Shown piece by piece: positions 35,971 through 45,227 of a stretch of 64,000 nt of DNA. The notes beneath the pieces were generated by a model that saw nothing but the letters and a program-made list of their open reading frames with translations, searched no databases and was not told the origin of the DNA. This DNA is from an uncultured Pseudomonadota bacterium. GTDB taxonomy: Bacteria > Pseudomonadota > Gammaproteobacteria > Burkholderiales > Thiobacillaceae. Position 1 is the first letter of the stretch. Each line of letters starts with the position of its first letter. The stretch covers positions 61,964 through 125,963 of the forward strand of contig CAILNT010000027.1 in assembly GCA_903835655.1 (NCBI GenBank), in the 5' to 3' direction. The translations under genes were made by a program, and so were the position numbers.

Positions 35971-36732
35971 ATGTTCGCGCCGGCGAAAGTAGACGCGCTC
36001 GCCGCTCGAACGCTACATTACCCTCACTCGATCCTGCTCAAGCCGATGCCCTACCTCTTCCATCCCAGCGGTGGCTTGCTCTATCACTTGCGCGCATGGC
36101 GCTGGCGACGCACCCTCTGGGCGCAGTTTCATGCCGAGGTGCGTGCCTGGCTGAGCGCCTGGCGGCCGAAGTCGCCGCATCTGGTGCTGATCGGCCCCAG
36201 CGGGGGGTATGCGCTCTGCGCGGAATTCCTCGCTCGCTTTACCCGCATCAGCGTGCTGGAACCCGATCCCCTGGCGCGCTGGCTGTTGCGGCGGCGCTTC
36301 CCTTCGGCACCCTTGCACTGGGAAGTCGGTGGCACACTGGCGCGCACCGGTGGCTTCGATCGGCTGGCCGCGGCATACCCCGACGCGGCCTTGCTCTTTT
36401 GCAACCTGCTCGGCCAGGAACTTCAGGGACAGGCCGCGGATTTCAACCGAGGTGCCTGGTTGGCGGAACTCGAACAGGCGTTGCGTGGCCGATCCTGGGC
36501 GAGTTGGCACGACCTGGTCTCCACCGCGCGTGCGCCCACCGGCCGGCCGCCGTCGTGTTCCGGCCATGCCATTGCGCTGGAAGAATTGCTGGGGCACTAC
36601 TGGTTGGGAGGGCGTCTGGAGTTCCTCGACCATGAGACTGCCTCCTTGTGTCCCGCCGCCCCCCGTCGCCACACGATCTGGCATCTTGCCCCCCGCCGTT
36701 ATCACTTGATCGAATGGCTCTGCACCCCTTGA
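35971..36732 (+). CDS. Putative SAM-dependent methyltransferase-like protein
   Basis: 253 residues. The segment HLVLIGPSGGYALCAEFLAR followed by ISVLEPDPLARWLLRRRF resembles a Rossmann SAM-binding motif I and the acidic end of strand 2, as in small methyltransferases. PDAALLFCNLLGQEL may be motif IV. The usual GxGxG is reduced to GPSGGY, so activity is uncertain. No signal peptide; a later start at Met26 (36046) would remove a poorly conserved N-terminus. It lies 62 bp before dnaJ on the same strand. Confidence 0.5.
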   Translation: MFAPAKVDALAARTLHYPHSILLKPMPYLFHPSGGLLYHLRAWRWRRTLWAQFHAEVRAWLSAWRPKSPHLVLIGPSGGYALCAEFLARFTRISVLEPDPLARWLLRRRFPSAPLHWEVGGTLARTGGFDRLAAAYPDAALLFCNLLGQELQGQAADFNRGAWLAELEQALRGRSWASWHDLVSTARAPTGRPPSCSGHAIALEELLGHYWLGGRLEFLDHETASLCPAAPRRHTIWHLAPRRYHLIEWLCTP

Positions 36733-36794
36733 ATTGAGCGGAAGCAGCCCAACATGGTGTGGGCACACGACCCCACCCGCCCAAATTATTCCCC

Positions 36795-37913
36795 ATGTCA
36801 AAACGCGACTACTACGAAGTCCTCGGCCTCGCCAAGAGCGCCACCGAGGAGGAAATCAAGAAAGCCTTCAAGAAACTGGCCATGAAGCACCACCCCGACC
36901 GCAATCAGGGTGACAAGGCCTCCGAGGAGAGATTCAAGGAGGCCAAGGAGGCCTACGAGGTGCTCTCCGATGGCAACAAGCGAGCAGCCTACGACCAGTA
37001 CGGCCATGCCGGCGTCGATGCATCGCGAGGCGGCGGTGGCGGACGTGATTTCTCCGATGCCTTTTCGGACATCTTCGGTGACATTTTCGGTGGCGGTGGT
37101 GGCGGCGGTGGGCGTCGTTCTCAGGTCTACCGCGGCGCCGACCTGCGCTACAATTTGGAGGTTGCCCTGGAAGAGGCCGCGCGTGGCACCGAGACCAAGA
37201 TCCGCGTGCCGGTGCTCGCCGAATGCGAGCATTGCCACGGCAGCGGCGCCAAGTCAGGTACCGAACCGGTGACCTGCCCGACCTGCGGCGGCCATGGTCA
37301 GGTACGCATGCAGCAGGGCTTCTTTTCGATCCAGCAGACCTGCCCGCGCTGCCATGGCAATGGTCGTGTCATCGCGGAACCTTGCGGTCATTGCCACGGC
37401 GAAGGTCGGGTGAAGAAGCACAAGACCCTGTCCGTGCGGATTCCCTCCGGGGTCGACGAAGGTGATCGCATTCGACTCTCCGGAGAAGGGGAGGCCGGCG
37501 TCAATGGCGGGCCGCCCGGCGATCTCTACGTGCAGATTCACATCAAGGCACACCAGGTTTTCCAGCGCGACCATGACGACCTCCATTGCGAACTGCCGAT
37601 TTCCTTCGCCACTGCGGCGCTGGGCGGTGAGATCGAGATTCCCACGCTCGAGGGTCATGCCAGTATCAAGATTCCCAGCGAGACCCAGAGCGGCAAGGTC
37701 TTCCGCCTGCGCGGCAAGGGCATCAAGGGCGTGCGTAGCCAGGGCCCCGGCGATCTGATGGCGCACATCGTGGTGGAAACCCCGGTCAACTTGACCGATC
37801 GCCAGAAGGAATTGCTGCGCGAATTCGATAGCTGCTGCGGTGGCCAGGACGGAAAACACAACCCGCGCGCCAAGTCCTTCATGGAAAAAGTGAAGGAATT
37901 CTTCGGTCAGTAG
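36795..37913 (+). CDS. dnaJ: Chaperone protein DnaJ
   Basis: DnaK co-chaperone, type I. 372 residues from ATG 36795: J domain with HHPD ([14 protein letters not shown]), Gly/Phe-rich linker ([15 protein letters not shown]), a zinc domain with four CxxCxGxG units ([32 protein letters not shown]) and the C-terminal substrate domain. All four zinc repeats are intact. dnaK is not immediately upstream: the preceding gene is a methyltransferase-like protein, so the dnaK-dnaJ pair is split here or dnaK lies elsewhere. Confidence 0.97.
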   Translation: MSKRDYYEVLGLAKSATEEEIKKAFKKLAMKHHPDRNQGDKASEERFKEAKEAYEVLSDGNKRAAYDQYGHAGVDASRGGGGGRDFSDAFSDIFGDIFGGGGGGGGRRSQVYRGADLRYNLEVALEEAARGTETKIRVPVLAECEHCHGSGAKSGTEPVTCPTCGGHGQVRMQQGFFSIQQTCPRCHGNGRVIAEPCGHCHGEGRVKKHKTLSVRIPSGVDEGDRIRLSGEGEAGVNGGPPGDLYVQIHIKAHQVFQRDHDDLHCELPISFATAALGGEIEIPTLEGHASIKIPSETQSGKVFRLRGKGIKGVRSQGPGDLMAHIVVETPVNLTDRQKELLREFDSCCGGQDGKHNPRAKSFMEKVKEFFGQ

Positions 37914-37919
37914 GCGCGC

Positions 37920-39491
37920 CTACCGGCCTGGGGCCGCGCCCCCCACCTTGCCCAGGCCGCGCGCCGCTTGCAGGCAGAGCATCTTGAAATCGGTGTAGGT
38001 AAGCGGGTCCAGGCTGCATTCGCCGTGGCCGCGGTCGGCGTAGATGAGACCGACCGGTTTGCCGTTGCTGTGCAAACTCATGGCATAGAAGTCGCCGCAG
38101 CCTATCGCTTCCTGCAAGGCAGGTTGGACCATGGGCCAGAGCTTTTCGCGGTTGGATTCGTTCATCCAAAGCCCCTGCATCTTGCCCATGAGTTGACCGA
38201 ACAGGTCGCGCGCGCCGAGGCTGAAGGCGAAGTGGCGCAACGGGTCTTCCGGGGGAATGCCGAAGGTGAAGCGGGATTTCATCTGTAGCCCGTCGGGCGT
38301 GGCCATTGCGAACAGAATACGCGAGAGGCCAAGGCCGGTATGCAATCCCTTGAGGATGATCGCGGACATCTGGTTGAGATTGAGTGTGCCGTCCAGGTGG
38401 CCTTCGATGCCTTGCAAGGCTTCGCGCAGCGCCCGTTTGTCCGGCATCGGGCAAACTATGTGCTCGCTCGGGACCGGAGCCGCCACCGCGGCTTTGACCA
38501 CTGCGGCCGGAGGTGCCACCGCCACCCTCGGGGCCACTGCCGCCTTCGGGGCCGCGGCCGTTACCCCGGTCGCCGTTGCGGCGGCAGGCGTCATGATTTC
38601 CTCCTCGTCCGGGTCGACGGGCCAAGGGCCGGGCAGCATGGGCATCCAGACGCCGGCACCGGGTGCCGCGACCCATGCAGCAGCGCGCTCGGCGTGCATG
38701 GCGTTGGCATGGGCCGTGGCGACCACGTTTTCCAGGGACAGTTGGTCGATGCCGCTCAGTGCGAGGTAGTCGCCCAGCAGGGCCTCGTCCCACCAGCCGT
38801 ACTGGGATCGCTGTGCGATGTTGAGACAGGCCATGAGTATGATCTGGCGCGATTTTCCCGCCAGGGCCGGGTCGAGGAGGTCGCGGCTGTGTTGTGCGAC
38901 CTTCCAGTTTTCCAGCAGCGGCAGTCGCAATTGGTCGAGCGTGATCCCTCCCAGAGCCAGCCGCTCGGCCTCCGCCGCCGGCATGCGACGCTTGAGCCTG
39001 GCCAGGCGTTGCGCCTCGTCGGGGGCGCGTAGAAACAGCAGGAATTCCGGGGCGGCGTGGAGCAAGGCGGCGAGCTGTACTTCTTCCGCGCGCACATCGC
39101 TGTGTAGGACGGCGAAGTCCCGCGCCTGCCAGGCACCATGGTGGACGCGCCGCAGCAGGGTATGCAGCGCCGTCATGCGCTTGGCATCGGCCCCGACACG
39201 GCTTTCTTCCAGGACCGGCAGCTTGCGCGCCTGGTCGAGATAGTGGCTGATGCCCAGCATCATGAGGGCGCTCTCCGCCGTGGCGACCTCGCTGCCCAAG
39301 CGGCTGCCGCGCTGATTCGCGGCCTGGATCAGGTGGAGGCTGGCGAGCGGGTCGCCCAGGATGGTCTGGGCGACCTCGCGCACGGCGATCTCATCGGAGC
39401 GCCGCCATTGTTCGGACAACTGCGCCTTGGTGTGCGCGAAGACCGGCAGGGGGCCGGGTGCCAATCGTTCAAGCCAGTCAGCCAGGGTCAT
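37920..39491 (-). CDS. HDOD-domain protein with C-terminal GAF-like sensor domain
   Basis: 523 residues. Residues 1-265 fit the HDOD output domain (EVAQTILGDPLASLHLIQAA, ESALMMLGISHYLDQ, QLAALLHAAPEFLLF), a catalytically inactive HD relative found in motility and stress signalling. A Pro/Ala/Val-rich hinge follows (about 295-345). The C-terminal 165 residues look GAF-like (MSAIILKGLHTGLGLSRILF, KPVGLIYADRGH). The start overlaps the stop of the upstream membrane methyltransferase by 4 bp, and the group follows motAB on the same strand; a link to motility is suggestive only. It converges on dnaJ with a 6-bp gap. Confidence 0.75.
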   Translation of the reverse strand: MTLADWLERLAPGPLPVFAHTKAQLSEQWRRSDEIAVREVAQTILGDPLASLHLIQAANQRGSRLGSEVATAESALMMLGISHYLDQARKLPVLEESRVGADAKRMTALHTLLRRVHHGAWQARDFAVLHSDVRAEEVQLAALLHAAPEFLLFLRAPDEAQRLARLKRRMPAAEAERLALGGITLDQLRLPLLENWKVAQHSRDLLDPALAGKSRQIILMACLNIAQRSQYGWWDEALLGDYLALSGIDQLSLENVVATAHANAMHAERAAAWVAAPGAGVWMPMLPGPWPVDPDEEEIMTPAAATATGVTAAAPKAAVAPRVAVAPPAAVVKAAVAAPVPSEHIVCPMPDKRALREALQGIEGHLDGTLNLNQMSAIILKGLHTGLGLSRILFAMATPDGLQMKSRFTFGIPPEDPLRHFAFSLGARDLFGQLMGKMQGLWMNESNREKLWPMVQPALQEAIGCGDFYAMSLHSNGKPVGLIYADRGHGECSLDPLTYTDFKMLCLQAARGLGKVGGAAPGR

Positions 39492-40261
39492 CGCATCCGC
39501 CAGATCAGTAGCCTTGCATGGGTCAGGTCATGAAGCTCGACCACCTCGTCCGGCTCGATGCCGGGTATGGAAAAACTGTTGCTGATGAACAGGCTGCCAG
39601 GGGTCATTTCGGCGCGCGCCTTCTCCCAAAGACGGGCCATGGGGACCGGGGACAGGTAGGCGTAGACCACGTCCTGGCAGGACAAGTCCGCGTGCCAGAG
39701 GTCGCCCAGGCGGATGCGCGCACGCCCCCAGAGGCGTAGACGGGCGATCAGCCAGTTGAGCGGCGCGGCCTCCACGCCCTGCAAGGTGGCGTCGGGCCGC
39801 AAGGCCTTGAGGCGGGCCAGCGGGCCGCCCAGCCCGCAACCCAGGTCCAGCACCCGCGCCCGCTCGGGCAGGCGTGCCGCCAGCTCGGCGGCTGCGCGCG
39901 GGCTGGAGAGGTAGAGCGGCACGCGGCCACGGATCGCACCCAACGAGGTGAGTCCCAGCAGGAGGAAGGCGGCGAGGAACCATGTGGGTTCGATTCCGCT
40001 TTGCAAGGTCAGCCAGAGCAGAGGCAGGAAGGTCAGGCCGATGAGTTGCCACCAGAGGGGCAGGCCCAGACCACGGTTCAACAGGGCGGCTATCAGGCCG
40101 GCCAGGGCGATCCAGGCGGGCAGGGGACCTGCCTGGAACCCTCTCGCCAGGGATGCCGCCGCGATCAGCGCCGCGCACTGCGCCGCCAGGGCGGCCACGG
40201 CGGGTGGCAGCCGTCGCGGCCAGGCGGCGTCAGTGCTTGACATCCAGGTGCCGAGCCACAT
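39488..40261 (-). CDS. Membrane-anchored class I SAM-dependent methyltransferase
   Basis: 257 residues from ATG 40261 (GGAGA upstream at long spacing); ATG 40243 is an alternative. The first 100 residues carry about three hydrophobic helices (VAALAAQCAALIAAASLA, PAWIALAGLIAALL, WFLAAFLLLGLTSLGAI). The C-terminal domain is a methyltransferase with motif I ARVLDLGCGLGGPLARL, acidic strand 2 (GVEAAPLNW) and DVVYAYLSPVPM as motif IV. Its 5' end overlaps motB by 32 bp and its 3' end overlaps the HDOD gene by 4 bp. Substrate unknown. Confidence 0.72.
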   Translation of the reverse strand: MWLGTWMSSTDAAWPRRLPPAVAALAAQCAALIAAASLARGFQAGPLPAWIALAGLIAALLNRGLGLPLWWQLIGLTFLPLLWLTLQSGIEPTWFLAAFLLLGLTSLGAIRGRVPLYLSSPRAAAELAARLPERARVLDLGCGLGGPLARLKALRPDATLQGVEAAPLNWLIARLRLWGRARIRLGDLWHADLSCQDVVYAYLSPVPMARLWEKARAEMTPGSLFISNSFSIPGIEPDEVVELHDLTHARLLIWRMR

Positions 40262-41150
40262 CCTTGGCCGTCTCCGCCTCGATCTGCGGGGATTCCTTGG
40301 TGATGGCTTCTTCCGCTTGCTTGTTCATGACGATGATGGAAATACGGCGGTTGACCGGGGCGCCCGGATCGTCCTTGGCGAAGGGGACGGCGGAGCTGAG
40401 TCCGATCACGCGCAACACCTTGCCGCCTTCCAGGCCGCCCGCCACCAGTTCGCGCCGGGAGGCATTGGCGCGATCGGCTGAGAGTTCCCAGTTGCTGTAG
40501 CCACGTTCGCCGCCGGAATAGGCGGTGGCGTCGGTATGGCCGGAGAGGCTGATGCGGTTGGGTACCTGATTCAGGGTCTTGCCGATCTCGCGCAGGATGT
40601 CGCGCGTGTAGGGTTTCATCACCGCGCCGCCCGAGTCGAACATGGGGCGATTCTTGTCGTCGACGATCTGGATGCGCAAGCCTTCGCTCGTGATGTCGAT
40701 CTTCAACTGTTTCTTGAACATGGACATCTTGAGGTTGCTGTCGATCGCCTTCTCCAGCCCAGCCTTGAGGTTCGACAGGCGCGCGACCTCCTCCTGGGCT
40801 TGCTTGCGGTTGGCCTCGAGGTTGATGGCTTTCTTGCCTGCGACCTCGCCTTCCTTGACCTGTCCGGTACGGCGGGTGAGATCCTGACCCCCGCCCTTGA
40901 CGACGCTGGTCGCATCACCCGAACCTTCACCGCCGGCAAGAGCGACTTTCAGCGGCGTCTTGAAGTACTGCGCGATGCCTTCCATCTGCGCCTTGGTGGT
41001 CGAGCCGAGCAGCCACATGAGCAGGAAGAAGGCCATCATCGCCGTGACGAAGTCGGCGTAGGCGATTTTCCACGCGCCGCCGCTGTGGCCGCCGCCACTG
41101 ATTTTCTTGATGCGCTTGATGACTATGGGGCGTTGGGTGTCGTCAGCCAT
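40230..41150 (-). CDS. motB: Flagellar motor stator protein MotB
   Basis: 306 residues. The N-terminal membrane helix with the proton-carrying Asp is IAYADFVTAMMAFFLLMWLL, preceded by a basic cytoplasmic tail with GGHSGGAWK. A periplasmic plug/linker with coiled-coil character follows (NLEANRKQAQEEVARLSNL), then an OmpA-like peptidoglycan-binding domain (ISLSGHTDATAY ... ELSADRANASRREL ... NRRISIIVM). It pairs with the MotA gene upstream; 109 bp separate them, which is wider than in most motAB pairs and holds no recognised gene. Confidence 0.95.
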   Translation of the reverse strand: MADDTQRPIVIKRIKKISGGGHSGGAWKIAYADFVTAMMAFFLLMWLLGSTTKAQMEGIAQYFKTPLKVALAGGEGSGDATSVVKGGGQDLTRRTGQVKEGEVAGKKAINLEANRKQAQEEVARLSNLKAGLEKAIDSNLKMSMFKKQLKIDITSEGLRIQIVDDKNRPMFDSGGAVMKPYTRDILREIGKTLNQVPNRISLSGHTDATAYSGGERGYSNWELSADRANASRRELVAGGLEGGKVLRVIGLSSAVPFAKDDPGAPVNRRISIIVMNKQAEEAITKESPQIEAETAKDVARHLDVKH

Positions 41151-41259
41151 GCATGTGGTTCCTGGTTGCTAGTGGCAAGTGGCCCATAGCGGGTAGATCA
41201 AGTTATCGCGCCTTCGGCACGCAAAGTAAGGCACGCCCACTAACCACCGCTCATTCCCC

Positions 41260-42120
41260 TCATTTGCCTTTCCTCGCCTTGATATCGTCTTCCATCTCGC
41301 GGAAGGTCGGGCGTTCGGTGGAGAACAGCACTTTGCGGCCGAATTCGACACAAGTTGGCGGTGCGAAACCGTTGAGCGAGGCGAGCAGCACGACCTTGAC
41401 CACCTGGAACACCTTGCCGGCTTCCCCCGCCTTGGCTTCCAGGACCGCGACCAGGGGTGCGAAGAAACCGTAGGAAATCAGAATACCCAGAAACGTGCCG
41501 ACCAGGGCATGGCCGATCAGCAGCCCCAGTTCGGATGGGGGCAGGCTCAGAGACTCCATGGTGTGCACCACCCCCATCACCGCCGCGACGATACCGAAGG
41601 CGGGCGTGGCATCGGCCAGTTTGGCGATGGCGTGCGAAGGATGCATCTCCTCGTGATGGTGGGTTTCGATCTCGTTGTCCATCAGCGTCTCGATTTCCAT
41701 CGCATTGAGATTGCCGCCAACCATCATGCGCAGGTAATCGGTGATGAACTCAACCAGATGGTGGTCGGCCATGATCTTCGGATACTTGCCGAAGATCGCA
41801 CTCTTCTCGGGCTCCTCGACATCGCCTTCCAGCGACATCAGGCCCTCCTTGCGCACCTTGGCGAGCAATTCGAACAACAGGCCGAGCACATCCATGTAAT
41901 AGGCCTTGGAGACCTTGGAGCCCTTGAAGCAGCCGGCCAGCGCACCCAGCGTGTGCTTGATTCCGTGCAGGGAGTTGGCGGCGACAAAGGCACCGATGGC
42001 ACCACCCGCGATCATCACCAGTTCCAGCGGTTGCAACAACGCGGCAAGGTGGCCTCCGGCGGCCGCGTAGCCGCCGAAAATACTGCCCAATGCCACGACA
42101 TAACCAATGATGACGAACAC
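41260..42120 (-). CDS. motA: Flagellar motor stator protein MotA (GTG start)
   Basis: 286 residues. The start is GTG at 42120, with AAAGGAGA upstream. Four membrane helices are visible (VIIGYVVALGSIFGGYAAAG; LELVMIAGGAIGAFVAAN; ATPAFGIVAAVMGVVHTM; LGLLIGHALVGTFLGILISY), with the cytoplasmic loop between helices 2 and 3 carrying the torque-generating charged residues. HxxH-rich HHHEEMHPSHAI is normal for this MotA type. It follows rnhB on the same strand with a 15-bp gap, an unusual position: the motor genes sit directly behind the lipid A cluster. Confidence 0.95.
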   Translation of the reverse strand: MFVIIGYVVALGSIFGGYAAAGGHLAALLQPLELVMIAGGAIGAFVAANSLHGIKHTLGALAGCFKGSKVSKAYYMDVLGLLFELLAKVRKEGLMSLEGDVEEPEKSAIFGKYPKIMADHHLVEFITDYLRMMVGGNLNAMEIETLMDNEIETHHHEEMHPSHAIAKLADATPAFGIVAAVMGVVHTMESLSLPPSELGLLIGHALVGTFLGILISYGFFAPLVAVLEAKAGEAGKVFQVVKVVLLASLNGFAPPTCVEFGRKVLFSTERPTFREMEDDIKARKGK

Positions 42121-42135
42121 GGTCAGGTCTCCTTT

Positions 42136-42726
42136 TTACACCAGTGTCTGTTGCAGAATGCGTCTGACGGGAGCGAACGATTTGCGATGTGCCGCGCAGG
42201 GGCCAAACGCCTTCAGCGCAGCCAGATGGCCCGCAGTGGGGTAACCGACATGGCGTTCGAAACCATACTCCGGGTAGACATCAGCCAGCGCGTGCATGAT
42301 TTTATCCCTTTCCGTCTTGGCCAGGATCGAAGCGGCGGAAATACAGGGTTCCAGGGCGTCGCCCCGGACGATGGCGCGCGCGGGGATGGGCAATGCCGGG
42401 CAGCGATTGCCGTCGATCAGGGCTTCCGTTGCCGCCGGGTTCAGCGCCAGCACGGCACGTCGCATAGCCAGCAGGCTCGCTTGCAGGATGTTGAGGCGGT
42501 CGATTTCTTCCACGTCGGCCGAGGCGATCGCCCAGGCCAGTGCATTTTCCCGGATGGCCGCAGTAAGGGTTGCGCGGCGGCTGGCGCCGAGTTTTTTTGA
42601 ATCCTTCAGCCCGACGATGGGGTGGTCAGGATCGAGGATGACGGCGGCCGCGTAGACAGGGCCGGCCAGAGGCCCGCGTCCAGCCTCGTCGACGCCACAG
42701 ACCCATATTGCGGTCGTGGTGTTCAT
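42136..42726 (-). CDS. rnhB: Ribonuclease HII
   Basis: Cuts the RNA strand of RNA-DNA hybrids and removes misinserted ribonucleotides. 196 residues from ATG 42726. The catalytic acidic residues are in [20 protein letters not shown] (Asp-Glu), LIDGNRCP (Asp) and the [12 protein letters not shown] segment (Asp). Overlaps lpxB by 4 bp (ATGA), the common arrangement at the end of the lpx cluster. Confidence 0.96.
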   Translation of the reverse strand: MNTTTAIWVCGVDEAGRGPLAGPVYAAAVILDPDHPIVGLKDSKKLGASRRATLTAAIRENALAWAIASADVEEIDRLNILQASLLAMRRAVLALNPAATEALIDGNRCPALPIPARAIVRGDALEPCISAASILAKTERDKIMHALADVYPEYGFERHVGYPTAGHLAALKAFGPCAAHRKSFAPVRRILQQTLV

Positions 42727-43892
42727 GTCAGGAACGGCCGGATGGCCGCGGCGATGAGCCGGGGCGTATCGCGCTTGAGGCGGGCGCGCTGGATGCGAAA
42801 CTCCTCGATCTGGGCCTCGCGTGCCGACGGGTCCTGCAGCAGTTCCGTAACGGCCTGGGACAGGGCCTCGGGCGTGGCATGATCCTGCAAGAGTTCCGGG
42901 ACCACGGTGCGGTCGGCCAGGATGTTGGGCAGGCCGATCCAGGGCAGCAGGGCCTGGCGTTTCATGATTTGCCAGGTCAGCCAGGGCACCCGATAGCTGA
43001 TGACGTGCGGACAATCCAGCAGGAGGGCTTCCAGGGTCGCCGTGCCGGATGCGATCAGGGCGGCGTCGGCTGCCTGCATGGCGTCATGGGCGTGGCCGAA
43101 GAGTACGCGCAGAGGCAGATCCTGCGCATTGGCCTCGAACAGGATGCGCTCGAAGGCCGCACGGGTTTCCCGCGTGACCAGGGGAATGATGAAACGGGCC
43201 TGCGGGTGCGCCTGGACGATGCGTTTCGCCGCTTCGACATAGAGCCGGCCCAGCGCCTGCAATTCGCTGGGCCGGCTGCCCGGCAACAGCGCGACGTATT
43301 CGCCCTCCCGGTCCAGGCCGAGGCGCGCGCGTGCGGCGTCTCGATCGGGTTCGGGCAAGGCATGCGCGAGCGGGTGGCCAACATAGGTTGCGGGAATCCC
43401 GGCCTGCCGGTAGATGGCTTCTTCGAAGGGAAAGATCAGCAGGACGTGGGAAGCCGCGCGCGCAATCTTGCGGATGCGCCGCGGGCGCCAGGCCCAGATC
43501 GACGGGCTGATGAAATGCAAGGTGGCGATGCCGCGGCGTCTGAGCCGGCCTTCCAGTGCTAGATTGAAATCGGGCGCATCCACCCCGATGAACAAGCGCG
43601 GCGGTTTTGCCAGCAACTGGTTTCTCAGCCGACTGCGAATGCCGAGCAGCTTCTTCAGGCTGCCCAGGGCTTCCACGTAGCCGCGCACCGAAAGGGCTTC
43701 CATGGGGAATAGCGAGCGGGCGCCCAACGATTGCATCTTCGGCCCGGCGATCCCGTAGAAATCGGCTTCGATGCCTGCACTTTGCACTGCACCGATGAGC
43801 AGGCTGCCCAGCAGATCGCCGGAAGCTTCTCCCGCGACGATGGCGATGCTGGTGGGTTGCGAGTCGCGAGTCGCGAGTGGGTCCATGGCCAT
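42723..43892 (-). CDS. lpxB: Lipid-A-disaccharide synthase
   Basis: GT19 glycosyltransferase joining UDP-2,3-diacylglucosamine and lipid X at the inner face of the inner membrane. 389 residues. Motifs: [68 protein letters not shown] and [12 protein letters not shown]. The first dozen residues ([12 protein letters not shown]) are encoded by a 7-bp tandem repeat (43859-43878), so the N-terminus may vary between strains. ATG 43892 or 43886 are both possible starts. Confidence 0.97.
   Translation of the reverse strand: MAMDPLATRDSQPTSIAIVAGEASGDLLGSLLIGAVQSAGIEADFYGIAGPKMQSLGARSLFPMEALSVRGYVEALGSLKKLLGIRSRLRNQLLAKPPRLFIGVDAPDFNLALEGRLRRRGIATLHFISPSIWAWRPRRIRKIARAASHVLLIFPFEEAIYRQAGIPATYVGHPLAHALPEPDRDAARARLGLDREGEYVALLPGSRPSELQALGRLYVEAAKRIVQAHPQARFIIPLVTRETRAAFERILFEANAQDLPLRVLFGHAHDAMQAADAALIASGTATLEALLLDCPHVISYRVPWLTWQIMKRQALLPWIGLPNILADRTVVPELLQDHATPEALSQAVTELLQDPSAREAQIEEFRIQRARLKRDTPRLIAAAIRPFLT
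43859..43878. repeat. Tandem heptamer GCGAGTC, 2.9 copies, at the 5' end of lpxB
   Basis: Three consecutive GCGAGT(C) units inside the first codons of lpxB, giving the residues Leu-Ala-Thr-Arg-Asp-Ser-Gln. Because the unit is 7 bp, gain or loss of one copy would shift the frame of the annotated start, and the coding frame would then have to begin at another codon. Confidence 0.8.
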
Positions 43893-43907
43893 CCGACGCT
43901 TGCTCGC

Positions 43908-44678
43908 CTAACGCACGATGCCGCGACCGGCGCCGGCCAGGAACTCCGCCAAGGGCAGGAGTTCCGGATGTAGCGCTGCCTCGCTCGCGATGGCCGTCTG
44001 GGCGTCGGCGAGGGAGAGGCCGGATTTGTACAGGGTCTTGTAAGCGCGCTTGAGGGCAGCGAGTGCCTCGGCGGAATAGCCGCGCCGTTTCAGGCCTTCG
44101 GAATTGATGCCGAACGGCGCCAGGGGGTTGCCGGCGACGGTGAGGAAGGGCGGAATGTCCTGGCGCACCACGGAGGCGATGCCGGTGATGACATGGGCGC
44201 CGATGCGGCAGAATTGGTGTACTCCGGTGAAACCGCCGAGGATGGCGTAGTCGCCGATATGCACATGGCCAGCCAGCGTGGCGTTGTTGGCGAAGATGGT
44301 GTGGCTGCCTACCTGGCAATCGTGGGCGATGTGGACATAGGCCATGATCCAGTTGTGGCAGCCCAGGCGAGTGACGCCTGCATCCTGGGCGGTGCCGGTA
44401 TTGATCGAGCAGTACTCGCGAATGACGTTGTAGTCGCCGATTTCCAGGCGGGTGGGTTCGCCCGCATATTTCTTGTCCTGTGGTTCTTCGCCGATGGAGC
44501 AGAACTGGAAGATGCGGCTGCCTTCACCGATCCGGGTGTGGCCGGTGACCACCACGTGCGGGCCGACGCGACAGCCGGCGCCGAGTTCGACGTGCTCGCC
44601 GATGAGGGAATACGCGCCGACCTCGACATTCGCCGCAAGCCGGGCGCCGGGATGGACGATGGCGGTGGGGTGGATCAT
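43908..44678 (-). CDS. lpxA: Acyl-ACP-UDP-N-acetylglucosamine O-acyltransferase
   Basis: First step of lipid A synthesis. 256 residues from ATG 44678. The left-handed beta helix is visible as hexapeptide repeats from IHPTAIVHPGARLAANVEVG through THTIFANNATLAGHVHIGDY. The catalytic His lies in the VTRLG-NWIMAYVHIAHDC block; the ending fits family length. Adjacent to fabZ with a 2-bp gap, and 15 bp from lpxB. Confidence 0.97.
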   Translation of the reverse strand: MIHPTAIVHPGARLAANVEVGAYSLIGEHVELGAGCRVGPHVVVTGHTRIGEGSRIFQFCSIGEEPQDKKYAGEPTRLEIGDYNVIREYCSINTGTAQDAGVTRLGCHNWIMAYVHIAHDCQVGSHTIFANNATLAGHVHIGDYAILGGFTGVHQFCRIGAHVITGIASVVRQDIPPFLTVAGNPLAPFGINSEGLKRRGYSAEALAALKRAYKTLYKSGLSLADAQTAIASEAALHPELLPLAEFLAGAGRGIVR

Positions 44679-44680
44679 GG

Positions 44681-45130
44681 TCAACCCAGTTGCTTCAGGG
44701 TGCACATCAGTTCGGCCTCGACGGCGGTCTGGCCGTCTACAGTAGCCTTGGCAGAGAATTTCCAGATGCCGCGGGAGACGCGCAGGATTCTGGCTTCCAT
44801 ACGCAACTGGTCGCCAGGCACAACGGGGCGTTTGAAGCGGGCGCCGTCGATGCCGACGAAATAGATCACGGTATGCTCATCGACCGGCATATCCGCGCTT
44901 TTGAAGGCCAACAGTCCGGCCGTCTGGGCCAGAGCCTCGATCATGAGCACACCGGGCATCACCGGATGGTTGGGAAAATGGCCGGGAAACTGCGGCTCGT
45001 TCATGGTGATGTTCTTGAGTGCGAGGATGTACTCGTTGGGCACGAGCTCCAGTACCCGATCCACCAGCAGGAAAGGGTAGCGGTGCGGCAGGTGCTTCAT
45101 GATCTGGGTGATGTCCATTCCGGTGCTCAT
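44681..45130 (-). CDS. fabZ: 3-hydroxyacyl-ACP dehydratase FabZ
   Basis: Dehydrates beta-hydroxyacyl-ACP in fatty acid elongation and competes with LpxA/LpxD for hydroxyacyl-ACP. 149 residues from ATG 45130 (GGAAC upstream); ATG 45118 ([20 protein letters not shown]) is the alternative. The catalytic His and Glu are in [20 protein letters not shown]. Placed between lpxD and lpxA as in most proteobacteria, but separated from lpxD by about 97 bp carrying a repeat element. Confidence 0.97.
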   Translation of the reverse strand: MSTGMDITQIMKHLPHRYPFLLVDRVLELVPNEYILALKNITMNEPQFPGHFPNHPVMPGVLMIEALAQTAGLLAFKSADMPVDEHTVIYFVGIDGARFKRPVVPGDQLRMEARILRVSRGIWKFSAKATVDGQTAVEAELMCTLKQLG

Positions 45131-45179
45131 GACGGTTCCAGTTAGATAACGCAACGTCGCGCAGCGACGCCAGAAGCTC

Positions 45180-45217
45180 CCCCTCGCCGCGAGCGGGAGA
45201 GGGGTTGGGAGAGGGAC
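45180..45217. repeat. REP-like palindromic element between lpxD and fabZ
   Basis: Hairpin arms CCCCTCGCCGC and GCGGGAGAGGGG around a GA loop, followed by TTGGGAGAGGG. The same element, with the same CCCCTCGCC variant arm, occurs at 61580-61618 inside the methyltransferase gene. This type of GAGAGGG repeat is scattered in many proteobacterial genomes. A neighbouring small hairpin (CGTCGC-GCA-GCGACG, 45155-45169) precedes it. Confidence 0.75.
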
Positions 45218-45227
45218 GCGTATCCCC

